From Deinococcus aerophilus (GTDB taxonomy: Bacteria > Deinococcota > Deinococci > Deinococcales > Deinococcaceae): a stretch of 64,000 nt of DNA. Shown one piece after another: positions 25,879 through 38,934 of this stretch. Below the pieces are notes generated by a model. It was not told the origin of the DNA. It did no database searches and saw nothing but the letters and a program-made list of their open reading frames with translations. The stretch spans positions 1 through 64,000 of the forward strand of contig NZ_BMOM01000010.1 in assembly GCF_014647075.1 (NCBI RefSeq), read 5' to 3'. A program made the translations under genes and the position numbers. Each line of letters opens with the position of its first letter. Position 1 is the first letter of the stretch.

Positions 25879-27051
25879 GTGCCGCTAGGGCAGCTTTTTC
25901 TGGAACTCGGCGGCGTCATCTTGCTGCTGGCCCTGGTGGGCCGCGCCGCCGGACGGCTGGGCATCACGCCCATTCCGTTGTATCTGCTCGCCGGCATCGG
26001 TCTGGGGGCAGTCATGAGCCTGGGCAACGCGCCGGAGGAATTTATCCACACCGGCGCGGAGATCGGCGCGGTGCTGCTGCTGTTCACGCTGGGGCTGGAA
26101 TACACCAGTGACGAGCTGCGGCAGAACCTGCAGGCCAACCGGACCATCGGTATTGTCGACCTCGCCCTGAACTTCACGCCGGGCCTGATCGCCGGCTTCC
26201 TGCTGGGGTTTGCTCCGATGGCCGCCGTGCTGCTGGGCGGCGTGACCTACCTGACCTCCAGCGGCATCGCCAGCAAGATCCTGCGCGACCTGGGGCGGCT
26301 GGGCAACCGCGAGACCCCGACCATCCTGGCCGTGTGCGTGATCGAGGACGTGGTGATGGCCGCCTATCTGCCGGTGGTCGCCGCGCTGCTGATCGGGGGA
26401 ACCCTGGTCGCCGTGGGGGTCAACCTGCTGGTCGCCCTGGCCGCCTTCGGGCTGGCCTTTTTTCTGGCCCTGAGGTACGGGCACGTCCTGAGCCGGATCA
26501 TGAATGTCCCCAGCGATGAGGCATTGCTGCTGGGCGTGCTGGGGCTGGTGCTGGTGGTGGCGGGGGCCGCCGACCTGCTGAAGGTCAGCGCGGCCATCGG
26601 GGCCTTTCTGGTGGGCATCGCCCTGTCGGGCGAGGTCGCCGAGCGCGCGCGGCGTCAGATGGAGCCGCTGCGCGACCTGTTTGCCGCCGTGTTCTTCGTG
26701 TTCTTCGGGCTGCAGCTCAACCTCAGGGAAGTGCCGGACGTGCTGCTGCCCGCCGCCCTGCTGACCGTGATCACCGGGGCGACCAAGTTCGCGGTGGGCT
26801 GGATGGGCGCGGCGCGTGCAGGCGTGCAGCTGCGCGGACGGTTCCGGGCCGGAACCACGCTGATTCCGCGCGGCGAGTTCAGCATCCTGATTGCCGGGCT
26901 GGGGCTGGGACTGGCCCCCAGCCTGGGCCCGCTGGCCGCCGTCTACGTGCTGCTCACCGCCATCCTGGGTCCGGTGCTGGCACGCTTTGACGCCCAGGTC
27001 GTGACCCTGCTGGAACGTGGGGGCAAGGCCAAAGCTTCGGCTCCGGGATAG
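25879..27051 (+). CDS. CPA2-family K+(Na+)/H+ antiporter, KhtU-like
   Basis: A 390-residue membrane antiporter with about eleven to twelve hydrophobic segments. Family marks are FTLGLEYTSDELRQNL near residues 70-85, LGGVTYLTSSGIASKIL near 119-135 and FAAVFFVFFGLQLNL-type text near 265-280. It ends soon after the membrane domain, without its own RCK domain, which fits control by the separate KhtT-like protein encoded upstream. Translation starts at a GTG with GGAGGT five bases before it. It likely releases K+ or Na+ under alkaline or osmotic stress. Confidence 0.9.
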   Translation: MPLGQLFLELGGVILLLALVGRAAGRLGITPIPLYLLAGIGLGAVMSLGNAPEEFIHTGAEIGAVLLLFTLGLEYTSDELRQNLQANRTIGIVDLALNFTPGLIAGFLLGFAPMAAVLLGGVTYLTSSGIASKILRDLGRLGNRETPTILAVCVIEDVVMAAYLPVVAALLIGGTLVAVGVNLLVALAAFGLAFFLALRYGHVLSRIMNVPSDEALLLGVLGLVLVVAGAADLLKVSAAIGAFLVGIALSGEVAERARRQMEPLRDLFAAVFFVFFGLQLNLREVPDVLLPAALLTVITGATKFAVGWMGAARAGVQLRGRFRAGTTLIPRGEFSILIAGLGLGLAPSLGPLAAVYVLLTAILGPVLARFDAQVVTLLERGGKAKASAPG

Positions 27052-27081
27052 TTCCGTTCAGGCCGGGTCGCCGTCCCCTGA

Positions 27082-29538
27082 TCAGCCGGAGGCGGCGTCG
27101 AGCAACCGGGCCGCGAGCTCGGCGGGCAGGGGCCGGGCCAGTCCGTAGCCCTGTGCCGCGTCACAGCCCATCTCCAGCAGCAGGGCGCGCTGTTCGGGCG
27201 TCTCGACCCCCTCGGCCATCACGGTCATCTCCAGGCTGTGGGCCAGCTTGACCAGCACCTGCATCAGCAGGTAGGCGCGGTCGGTCCGCGCGGTGTGGGC
27301 TCCCAGCACGCGCACAAATGAGCGGTCCACCTTCAGGCGCGTGAAGGGCAGGTTGTGCAGCATGCTCAGACTGCTGTATCCGGTACCGAAATCGTCGACG
27401 GCCACCTGCACGCCCAGCTCGCGCAGCTCACCCATGTGGCGCTGGGTCAGGGCCTCATCGCGCAGCACCATGCTCTCGGTAAGTTCCAGCATCAGGCATC
27501 CGCCAGGCAGACCGGTGTCCTGCAGCGCCCGCCGGACAACCTCCACAAAATTCGGCTGTTCAAACTGCACGGCCGACACGTTCACCGAGGTGCTGATGCC
27601 GCGTCCGGAGAAGTCCCACTTCACCGCCTGACGGCAGGCTTCCTCCAGCACCCACCGGCCGATTTCCAGAATCAGCAGGCTCTCCTCGGCCAGCGGAATG
27701 AAGCGGTCCGGAGACACCGCCCCCAGCTGGGGATGCTGCCAGCGCAGCAGCGCCTCGAACCCGATCAGCGCTCCGCTGTTCAGGCAAAACTGACCCTGAT
27801 AGTGCAGGCTGAGCTGATCGGCGGCCAGTGCGCCGCGCAGCTCGCGTTCCAGTTCCCGGCGCTCGTTCTCGGCGGCGCTCAGGCGCTGTTCGTAGCGCAG
27901 CCAGCCGTTGCGGCCCGAGCGTTTGACGTGGTACATCGCCAGGTCCGCGCGCTGCTGCAGGGTCTCGGCGTTCAGACCATCGTGCGGGGCCAGGGCGTAG
28001 CCCAGCGAGGCCGAGAGCCGGTACTGCTGGCGCCCGACCCACAGCGGTTCGCGCAGCGCGGCGAGCACCTTGGCCGCCACCTGTTCCGCCTCCTCGGGCT
28101 GTGCCAGACCGCGCAGCAGCAGCGTGAACTCGTCGCCGCCCATGCGCCCCACCACATCACTGCCGCGCACCGTGGTCTGAATCCGGCGGGCCATCTCCTG
28201 CAACAGCTGATCGCCCGCCCGGTGGCCGGCCGTATCGTTGACCGCCTTGAACTGGTCAAGGTCAATGAACATCAATGCCACGCATCCTGATTCCTCCGCG
28301 CACGCGGGGTCGGCCAGGGCGTCGAGCACCTGCTGGGCCCGGGCGTGGAAGTGGGCGCGGTTGGCCAGACCGGTCAGGCTGTCGTGGGCCGCCTGATGCT
28401 CCAGGGCCCGCTGGGTGGCCTGCAGGGCCGCGTTGGCCCGGGTCAGCTCGGCGGTGCGCAGACGTTCGAGTTCCGCTTCCTGACGCATCAGTTCCATGCG
28501 GGTCTGGGCCGCCAGGGTTCCCACCCGGCGCTCGACCTCGCGCTGGTACAGCTGGCGCTCCAGATCGTGGTGGACCCGCGCCTGAACCAGGGCCCCCGGG
28601 TAGTCTCCCTGGGCCGCCAGCACCCGGGAGAGGACGCTGTGGGCCTCAATGCGCATCAGGCGCTGCTCGCCCGCCTCTCCCAGCTGCAGGCCCTCGAGCA
28701 GATGGGTTCTGGCCTCGTCCAGCTGGGCCAGGGCAAAATAAACCTGTCCCAGCGTGATGTGCAGCAGGCACAGGCTTTCGCGGTCCCCGGGCCGCCGGGC
28801 CGTGTCCAGCCCTGCCAGGGCCTGGGCCAGCGCCGCCTCGGGCGAACCGGTTTCCAGCAGGGCCAGGGCCAGAAACGCGCGGGCCGTGCATTCGAAGCGG
28901 TGCATTCCCTCGGCCACGACCACCGGCAGCAGCTCGGCAGCCCGGCGCTGAACCTCACCGAACTCGCCCAGGCGGTAATGGCACTCGATCAGGTTGGTCT
29001 GGGTGTCGCAGGCATACACCAGATGCCCGCAGGCCTGCGCCAGCTCCAGCACCTCCACGCTGATGTCCACCGACTTCTGGAATTCGCCGGCCTGGGTGTG
29101 CATCACGGCAATGTTCGCCAGCGCGCGGCAGCGGCCGATCTCGTCGGCGGCCTGCTGGGCCAGCGTCATGCTGTGAACAAAGGACTCCAGCGCCTCATCA
29201 AAACGCCCCAGACGCTGCTGGATCACGCCCAGCAGGTTCAGGCAGCGCGCCTCCGCTCCCTGCAACTGATGCTTGCGGCTGAGAATCAGGGCCTCGCGGG
29301 CCAGTTCGCCGCTGTGCCGGTAGTCGCCCTGGTAGTACGAGCAGCCGGCCAGAAGCAGGGCCGCCTGTGTCTCGGCGGCCCCGTCCTGACCCTCACGCGC
29401 CTGCGCCTGAAGGGTGGTCAGTTCCTGGCGGGCCGCGTCCGGATCGCTGAGGATCAGATTCTCCATGTGCGTCAGGCGCTCGGTCCATGGGCCAGCACCC
29501 GCATGGGGCAGATGTTGCGTCCAGTCGGTGCCCCTCAC
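27082..29538 (-). CDS. TPR-GGDEF-EAL cyclic di-GMP enzyme
   Basis: An 818-residue cytosolic protein. About residues 30-330 are TPR-like helical repeats. A coiled-coil segment near 335-380 leads to a GGDEF domain with intact RMGGDEFTLLL, preceded by an RxxD inhibitory site (RGSD) five residues upstream. A C-terminal EAL domain follows with FEALLRWQHP, LELTESM, DDFGTGYSSL and LKVDRSFV. Both synthesis and hydrolysis of c-di-GMP are therefore possible, with TPRs as the sensory part. The GTG at 29538 follows TAGGAT (29545-29550, minus) by six bases, consistent with a leaderless mRNA. Confidence 0.92.
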   Translation of the reverse strand: MRGTDWTQHLPHAGAGPWTERLTHMENLILSDPDAARQELTTLQAQAREGQDGAAETQAALLLAGCSYYQGDYRHSGELAREALILSRKHQLQGAEARCLNLLGVIQQRLGRFDEALESFVHSMTLAQQAADEIGRCRALANIAVMHTQAGEFQKSVDISVEVLELAQACGHLVYACDTQTNLIECHYRLGEFGEVQRRAAELLPVVVAEGMHRFECTARAFLALALLETGSPEAALAQALAGLDTARRPGDRESLCLLHITLGQVYFALAQLDEARTHLLEGLQLGEAGEQRLMRIEAHSVLSRVLAAQGDYPGALVQARVHHDLERQLYQREVERRVGTLAAQTRMELMRQEAELERLRTAELTRANAALQATQRALEHQAAHDSLTGLANRAHFHARAQQVLDALADPACAEESGCVALMFIDLDQFKAVNDTAGHRAGDQLLQEMARRIQTTVRGSDVVGRMGGDEFTLLLRGLAQPEEAEQVAAKVLAALREPLWVGRQQYRLSASLGYALAPHDGLNAETLQQRADLAMYHVKRSGRNGWLRYEQRLSAAENERRELERELRGALAADQLSLHYQGQFCLNSGALIGFEALLRWQHPQLGAVSPDRFIPLAEESLLILEIGRWVLEEACRQAVKWDFSGRGISTSVNVSAVQFEQPNFVEVVRRALQDTGLPGGCLMLELTESMVLRDEALTQRHMGELRELGVQVAVDDFGTGYSSLSMLHNLPFTRLKVDRSFVRVLGAHTARTDRAYLLMQVLVKLAHSLEMTVMAEGVETPEQRALLLEMGCDAAQGYGLARPLPAELAARLLDAASG

Positions 29539-29603
29539 CGCGCGATCCTACCCGCACCGTTCTGACAACTTTGGCACATCCAGAAAAAGGTCATGGGGGA
29601 CGG

Positions 29604-29634
29604 AAAAAAATGAAGCCGGGCCTTGCGGCCCCCT

Positions 29635-29636
<2 letters not shown>
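29604..29636 (-). terminator. Terminator of the radical SAM gene
   Basis: On the minus strand GAAG..GGGCC-GCAA-GGCCC..CTTC is followed by A and seven T (29604-29610). The hairpin begins inside the stop codon of the gene. This is a strong intrinsic terminator. Confidence 0.88.
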
Positions 29637-31167
<1,531 letters not shown>

Positions 31168-31308
31168 AACTCCTCCAGTCCTCTAGGGGGTGCGCCACCG
31201 GCCCCGGGAGACTGCTGCCCCAAAGAGGGTCAGCGGGAGGCCACGCACGTCACAGCCTGCCAGTGTACTGCCTTCCTGGCCGGTAACTGAAGTGGGGCTT
31301 ACCAGGAT

Positions 31309-32217
31309 TCACCGCAGGCCTACCTGCCGCCCCGCTGACTGCGTTTCGGCCCAGGTGGGCATGGCGTTCTGCGCGCCGGGCCGCGTGCAGGTCAGAGCCG
31401 CTGCCACACCGGCCCAGCGCAGCGCCTGCTCCAGGGCGTCGCCTCTTGAGAGCCGGGCCGTGAGTACGCCGCAGAAGGTATCCCCGGCTCCGGTGGTGTC
31501 CAGAACCGTGACCGGATGCGCCGGAAGCTCAAGGGTGGTGTCGCGGGTGACCGTAACGCTGCCCTTCTCCCCCAATGTTACCGTTACCGCTTGTGGCCCA
31601 CGCCTCAGCAGCGCGCGCGCACGGGCCTTCAGGCTGCCCTCCTTCCCGGCAAGGGCAGCAAGCTCGTGTTCGTTGACGATCAGGTGGTCGGTCAGGCGCA
31701 GCAGGGCGGGATCGGTGCCGCGGGTGGGGGCGGCGTTGAGCAGCATCCGCAGCCCCGCCTCACGCGCCCGCTGGGCAGCGGCCAGCGTGACCTCGGGGGG
31801 CAGTTCCTGCTGCAGCATCAGGTGGCTGAAACCGTGCATCTCGGCCGGCAGATGCGCGGAACGCAAGTGGGCGTTTGCGCCGCTCGCCACGGTAATGGCG
31901 TTCTCGCCCGCCTCCGAGACCGTGATCAGGGCCAGACCGGTAGGGGCGTCCAAGGTGTGCAGGCCGGCGAGGTCCACGCCCGCCCGCGTCAGGCCCGCGA
32001 GCGCCGCCGCCCGGAAAGCGTCGTGGCCGACCGCGCCCACCAGGGCGACCCGCGCCTCCGCGAGCGCCGCCGCCACCGCGGCGTTTGCCCCCTTGCCCCC
32101 CGGCGAGGTGTGGGCGTCGCCGCCCAGGACGGTTTCTCCGGGGCCGGGAATGCGCTCGGCACGCACGGTCAGGTCAGCGTTGACGCTGCCCACCACGAGC
32201 ACGCCCCCGGCGGCCAT
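31309..32217 (-). CDS. rbsK: Ribokinase
   Basis: Phosphorylates D-ribose with ATP. The 302-residue PfkB-family sugar kinase has GSVNADLTVRAERIPGPGET near residues 10-29 and GGKGANAAVAAA near 40-51. The C-terminal PfkB signature DTTGAGDTFCGVLTA near 238-252 holds the catalytic aspartate. The gene starts 3 bases after the deaminase stop, so the two are co-transcribed. Together with the PNP and the deaminase this fits ribose and nucleoside salvage. Fructokinase-like activity cannot be excluded, but the N-terminal motif matches ribokinases. Confidence 0.9.
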   Translation of the reverse strand: MAAGGVLVVGSVNADLTVRAERIPGPGETVLGGDAHTSPGGKGANAAVAAALAEARVALVGAVGHDAFRAAALAGLTRAGVDLAGLHTLDAPTGLALITVSEAGENAITVASGANAHLRSAHLPAEMHGFSHLMLQQELPPEVTLAAAQRAREAGLRMLLNAAPTRGTDPALLRLTDHLIVNEHELAALAGKEGSLKARARALLRRGPQAVTVTLGEKGSVTVTRDTTLELPAHPVTVLDTTGAGDTFCGVLTARLSRGDALEQALRWAGVAAALTCTRPGAQNAMPTWAETQSAGRQVGLR

Positions 32218-32220
32218 TTC

Positions 32221-32781
32221 CTAGACCCCCTCGGTCTCGGCCGGGTAGCGCCCACGCCACAGTGCCCAGCCCTCGTCCGGAAAGGCACGTTTGGCCTCGG
32301 GGGCAAACAACCGCGCGCCCTCGCTTTCCAGTTCGGGCAGCGGGCAGGCCACGACCTCGGTGTCCTGCATGGCCGGGTGATCGGTCCACTTGATCAGGCG
32401 GCCCGATCCTCCCCACGCGTCGTCGGTGGCCCAGACCACCCGTCCCACCCCCAGCAGGGCGCTGGCCCCGCCGCACATCAGGCACGGTTCCAGGCTGGTG
32501 TACAGCGTCAGGGTCTCCGGACTCTCCAGCTTGCCCACCTGAAAGAACACGTCCATCTCGGCGTGGGCCACGCTGGCGTGCCCGACGTGTTCGGCACTCT
32601 GGTCCTCGCCCACCCGGTTGCGGCCACGCGCGACGATCTGGCCGTCTGCGTCCACCAGAACCGCACCGATGGGCGAACTGCCCGCCGCCAGCGATTCGTG
32701 GGCCAGTGCCAGGGCCTCGCGCAGATACGGTTCGTGCCGGGCGTGGTCATGTTTGACAGCTTCAGAGGGAGCGGACGACAT
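32221..32781 (-). CDS. Cytidine/deoxycytidylate deaminase family nucleoside deaminase
   Basis: A 186-residue zinc deaminase. The zinc site is complete: HAEMDVF near residue 76 with the catalytic glutamate, and SLEPCLMCGGA near 104. It lacks the PTAHAE context of tRNA adenosine deaminase TadA and is closer to guanine or other base deaminases. The exact substrate is unknown. The ATG at 32781 follows CACACT (32789-32794, minus) by seven bases. It forms a two-gene operon with the ribokinase. Confidence 0.85.
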   Translation of the reverse strand: MSSAPSEAVKHDHARHEPYLREALALAHESLAAGSSPIGAVLVDADGQIVARGRNRVGEDQSAEHVGHASVAHAEMDVFFQVGKLESPETLTLYTSLEPCLMCGGASALLGVGRVVWATDDAWGGSGRLIKWTDHPAMQDTEVVACPLPELESEGARLFAPEAKRAFPDEGWALWRGRYPAETEGV

Positions 32782-33031
32782 GCCGCCCAGTGTGGCATCT
32801 GGCCGGCAGGCGAGCGACAGGCACAGGCTTTTGTGCGCAGAGAGAACCTTGAGCCAGGGCACATCCACGGCGCAGGCGGCGTGCGGACCAGCCCCTCCAG
32901 CGGGCGACGCCTTGAAGATGAGAGGTCCTGTGGATCATAATTGAACCAAGTTCAATTCTGTGTGCTGTCTCCGTTGACCGCCTGACCACCCCCGGTCGCT
33001 CATATTTCGTCCCCCATTTCCGAGGAGTGCC
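32782..33031. other. Divergent intergenic region between the deaminase and fadD
   Basis: No gene is seen in these 250 bases. The region holds the deaminase -10 at its left end and a long palindrome at 32939-32957. On the plus side the fadD leader ends in GAGGAG before the ATG at 33032. Confidence 0.5.
32939..32957. promoter_or_regulatory. 19-bp palindrome upstream of fadD
   Basis: AATTGAAC-CAA-GTTCAATT is a perfect 8-3-8 inverted repeat in an AT-rich pocket, 75 bases before the fadD start. This form is typical of operators for TetR- or GntR-type regulators, including those of fatty-acid degradation. No regulator gene is adjacent. Confidence 0.6.
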
Positions 33032-34747
<1,716 letters not shown>

Positions 34748-34761
34748 AGTCCCCTCCCCCG

Positions 34762-34818
34762 CAGCAACGCAGGAGGCCGCCTGGAACTTCCCTTTCCAGG
34801 CGGCCTCCTGCGTTGCTG
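34762..34818. terminator. Long bidirectional hairpin between fadD and tsaD
   Basis: The arms 34762-34786 and 34794-34818 are complementary over 25 bp without a mismatch, with a 7-base loop. It separates convergent genes and has no long T tract. It is nearly twice the stem length of the other terminators in this window. Confidence 0.75.
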
Positions 34819-34822
34819 GTCC

Positions 34823-35833
34823 CTAGCCGGCTGCCAGCGGCGCGTAGGCCATCGCCCCGGCAGTCAGTGAACTGGGCTCACGTCCGCCCCGCAGGGCCGC
34901 GGCCCCGGCCAGCGCGATCATCGCGCCGTTGTCGGTGTTCAGGCCCTTGCCGGGAAACACCACGTGCAGATCGGTGGCGGCGAAGGCTTCCCGCAGCGCC
35001 GCGTTGGCCGCCACGCCGCCGGAAACCACCACCGTGCGGCGGCCCTGGGCCTCGGCGGCGCGGCGGGTCGTCTTGACCAGCACGTGTACGGCGGCGCGCT
35101 GAAAGCTGGCGGCCAGGTCATCCGCACCTGCACCGGCCCGGTGGGCGAGCAGGGCGGCAGTCTTGAGTCCGCTGAAGCTGAAGTCAAACCCCTTCTGTCC
35201 CTGCAGCGGCTCCTTGAAGGCCACCGCGTCCGGATTGCCCCGAGCTGCCGCCTCGCTGATGGCCGGGCCGCCAGGGTAGCCCAGACCCGCCAGCCGGGCG
35301 ATCTTGTCGAAGGCCTCGCCCGCCGCGTCGTCGCGGGTCGCGCCCACCAGCACGTATTCGCCCGCCTGCGGCACGTCGAACAGATGGGTGTGGCCGCCAC
35401 TGACCACCAGTGCGAGATACGGCGGCTGCAGGGTGGCCTCGGAGGCCGCCGCAAAGATATGGCCCTCCAGATGATGCGACGCAAAGAACGGCACGTTCAG
35501 CGCCTGCGCCAGTCCCTTGCCGTACATCAGCCCGACGAGCAATGCCCCCACCAGACCGGGGCCAGAGGTGGCGGCCACCGCGCCAAGATCGGAAACCTGC
35601 AGCCCCGCCTCGGCCAGCGCGTCCCGCATCACCTCGTCAATGCGCTCTACATGCTCGCGGCTGGCGAGTTCAGGCATCACTCCGCCGTAGCGGGCATGGA
35701 CCGTCTGTGACCAGATTCGGTTGGCCCGCACCTGCACGCTGCCGTCCAGGGACAGTTCCACGACCCCCACGCCGGTGTCGTCGCAGGAGGTGTCTATGCC
35801 CAGAATGTAGAGGGGGGAAGCCGGAGCGCTCAT
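34823..35833 (-). CDS. tsaD: tRNA N6-adenosine threonylcarbamoyltransferase TsaD
   Basis: Transfers threonylcarbamoyl to A37 of ANN-reading tRNAs, working with TsaB, TsaE and TsaC. The protein has 336 residues in the ASKHA fold. Metal and substrate motifs are GIDTSCDDTGVGVVE near residues 12-26, SHHLEGHIFAA near 115-125 (HxxxH) and VVSGGHTHLF near 137-146. A late GLNTDNGAMIA holds another metal ligand. The ATG at 35833 follows TACACT (35842-35847, minus) by eight bases. The longer in-frame extension upstream is low complexity. Confidence 0.95.
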   Translation of the reverse strand: MSAPASPLYILGIDTSCDDTGVGVVELSLDGSVQVRANRIWSQTVHARYGGVMPELASREHVERIDEVMRDALAEAGLQVSDLGAVAATSGPGLVGALLVGLMYGKGLAQALNVPFFASHHLEGHIFAAASEATLQPPYLALVVSGGHTHLFDVPQAGEYVLVGATRDDAAGEAFDKIARLAGLGYPGGPAISEAAARGNPDAVAFKEPLQGQKGFDFSFSGLKTAALLAHRAGAGADDLAASFQRAAVHVLVKTTRRAAEAQGRRTVVVSGGVAANAALREAFAATDLHVVFPGKGLNTDNGAMIALAGAAALRGGREPSSLTAGAMAYAPLAAG

Positions 35834-36034
35834 TGCCGGGGAGTGTAGCAGGGGTGGCCGCCAGGAAAGGCGGCGGGGAGCGGCGTCCGCAGGCCACGCC
35901 TCGGAGCATCTGCGGCGCTGCGGCCAGGTGCTGCGGCCTGCGGCACGGCCAGAAAAGACGCCCAGCAGGCGGAGAACCACCGCCACCTGCGCCATTCTCC
36001 CCGCCTGCCTCCCACCTGCACTATCCTGCCCCGG

Positions 36035-36724
36035 ATGGCCCCGTGCGATTCCTCCCCCATCATCGTGACGCCCGACGGCTCGCGCACGGCCCACAGCGCC
36101 CGTTTTGGCGAGACCTACGGCTCGCGGCACGGCGCGTTCTCGCAGGCCCGGCACGTGTTTGTGGAGGGCACGCGCACCCAGCAGCACCCGGCGCCGCGCG
36201 TGCTGGAGATCGGTTTTGGCCTGGGCGTCAATTTCCGGGCCACCCTGGCGGACGCCGCGACACGCGGCGCGGCGCTGGAGTATGTGGCCTACGAGTTCGA
36301 CCCGGCCCCTGCCCCCCTGCTGCGCGAGGTCGCGGCGGGCGAGGCGGGCTCGGACCATCCGCTGTGGCAGGCACTGTTGCAGAACTGGCCGCATACCCCC
36401 CTCCAGTTGGAGAGCGGGAATGTTCGCCTGACCGTTCACTTTGCCGACGTGCTGGAGGCCACCTTGCCGCAGGGCTGGGCCACCGGTCTGTATCTGGACG
36501 GCTTCTCCCCCACCCGCAATCCGGAGGTCTGGACGCCCCCCTTCGCCGCGCGGCTGGCACAGGCCCTCGCGCCGGGGGGAGTGCTCGCCACCTACAGCGC
36601 CGCCGGGCACGTTCGCCGCGCCCTGGAAGCGGCGGGACTGCAGGTTGAGCGCCGGCCCGGAGCCCCCGGCAAACGCGAGTGCCTGCGGGCCGTGCGGGCA
36701 CCGGACCAGCTCCGTGAACCGTGA
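36035..36724 (+). CDS. MnmC2-type tRNA methyltransferase domain, stand-alone
   Basis: A 229-residue SAM-dependent methyltransferase matching the N-terminal half of MnmC, which converts nm5s2U34 to mnm5s2U34 in tRNA. Marks are [15 protein letters not shown] near residues 57-71 and [15 protein letters not shown] near 151-165, the hallmark of the family. The oxidase half is encoded as a separate gene 48 bases downstream. The ATG follows TATCCT (36022-36027) by seven bases, so the mRNA is probably leaderless. It diverges from tsaD, another tRNA-modification gene. Confidence 0.87.
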   Translation: MAPCDSSPIIVTPDGSRTAHSARFGETYGSRHGAFSQARHVFVEGTRTQQHPAPRVLEIGFGLGVNFRATLADAATRGAALEYVAYEFDPAPAPLLREVAAGEAGSDHPLWQALLQNWPHTPLQLESGNVRLTVHFADVLEATLPQGWATGLYLDGFSPTRNPEVWTPPFAARLAQALAPGGVLATYSAAGHVRRALEAAGLQVERRPGAPGKRECLRAVRAPDQLREP

Positions 36725-36772
36725 GGGGCAGCCGGTGGACCTGAGCGGTGGCCTACCTCAGGTGGCCCGGCC

Positions 36773-37768
36773 ATGACCACGGCCCTGATCATTGGAGGGG
36801 GCATCGCCGGGGCATCCGCCGCGTATTTTCTGGCAAACCGGGGCGTGGAGGTCACGGTGGTCGATGCGGGCCGGCACGCAGCCAGCCACGTCCCGTCGGC
36901 GCTGATCAACCCGGTACGTGGACAGTCGGGCGGAGTCGACGCGCGGGCGCTGGCCGGCATGGCCCTGACCTGGACGCTAGTTCAGGACCTGCAGAACGCT
37001 GGTTTTGCAGTTCCACACGGCCAAGGCGGCGTTCTGCGCCCCCTGCCCGACGACCGGACGCGGGAGCGCTTCGGGCGCAACCTTCCGCCCGACCTGGAGC
37101 GGCGCTGGCTGGCACCTGAGGAGTCCCCTGTTCCGCTGTCTCCCGGCTGGGCCCACGCCCTGTGGCTGCCGCAGGGGGGCTGGCTGGACGGCGCGGCCTT
37201 TACGCGGGCGCTGCTCGCGGCCTCGGGCGCCATGGTGGTCCGGGAACAGGCGGCCGGCTGGACCGCACACACCGTCACGCTGCAGGCGTCCCCCACATCA
37301 CCGGCCCGGTCCCTCACGGCCCACGCCGTCCTCCACTGCGGCGGCTCCCTGGGAGCCACGCTGGCGCGGGAGACAGGAACCCACCGCATGGGCACCCTGC
37401 TCACGCTGGACCGCGCGGCGACCCACGTGCCCGTCAGCTTCGGGGCCTATCTGGCACCGTCCGCAGTGGGAGGAGTGCTGGGCGCGACGTTCGAGGCTCC
37501 TGCTCCAACGTGGACCGAGCCGGGCCTGCCGCTGGCCTCGCTGGGCTGGCTGCTGGGCAAGGGCGAGGCGCTTACCGATCTCGGTGGCGTGAACGTCACC
37601 GGGCGCTGGACCGGGTCGCGCCTGTCCGGATTGCGGGTCGGCCGGGAATCAGACGGCGTGTGGCGCCTGAGCGGTCTGGGCAGCAAGGGGTTCCTGCTGG
37701 GGCCCCTGCTGGCGCGGGATCTGGCCACGCAGGTGGCCGCAGCGCAGGAGACGGCCCCGTCACCCTGA
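36773..37768 (+). CDS. MnmC1-type FAD-dependent tRNA oxidoreductase, stand-alone
   Basis: A 331-residue FAD enzyme of the DAO family. The dinucleotide site [19 protein letters not shown] lies at residues 6-24, and the C-terminal [22 protein letters not shown] carries the second FAD contact. It matches the C-terminal half of MnmC, which removes the carboxymethyl group from cmnm5U34. The adjacent methyltransferase gene supports this. Alone it could be read as a glycine or D-amino acid oxidase. AGGTGG lies seven bases before the ATG at 36773. Confidence 0.82.
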   Translation: MTTALIIGGGIAGASAAYFLANRGVEVTVVDAGRHAASHVPSALINPVRGQSGGVDARALAGMALTWTLVQDLQNAGFAVPHGQGGVLRPLPDDRTRERFGRNLPPDLERRWLAPEESPVPLSPGWAHALWLPQGGWLDGAAFTRALLAASGAMVVREQAAGWTAHTVTLQASPTSPARSLTAHAVLHCGGSLGATLARETGTHRMGTLLTLDRAATHVPVSFGAYLAPSAVGGVLGATFEAPAPTWTEPGLPLASLGWLLGKGEALTDLGGVNVTGRWTGSRLSGLRVGRESDGVWRLSGLGSKGFLLGPLLARDLATQVAAAQETAPSP

Positions 37769-37862
37769 CCCGGCTGCCGCGCCCCTCACCCCCCGCGTCC
37801 GTCAGCGTCACACGCCCGGTGACGGCCCGGCAGACAGCGGCCTGAACTACACTGTTCCGGAT

Positions 37863-38861
<999 letters not shown>

Positions 38862-38881
38862 ATCACAGCCAGCCGAAAAAG

Positions 38882-38929
38882 CAGAGATCAAGGAGTGGCC
38901 TCCAGCTGGGGACCACTCCTTGATCTCTG
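38882..38929. terminator. Bidirectional terminator after homoisocitrate dehydrogenase
   Basis: A perfect 17-bp stem (38882-38898 with 38913-38929) encloses a 14-base loop. It is flanked by AAAAAGC on the left, which becomes a T tract on the minus strand. It separates convergent genes. Confidence 0.78.
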
Positions 38930-38934
38930 TACGC

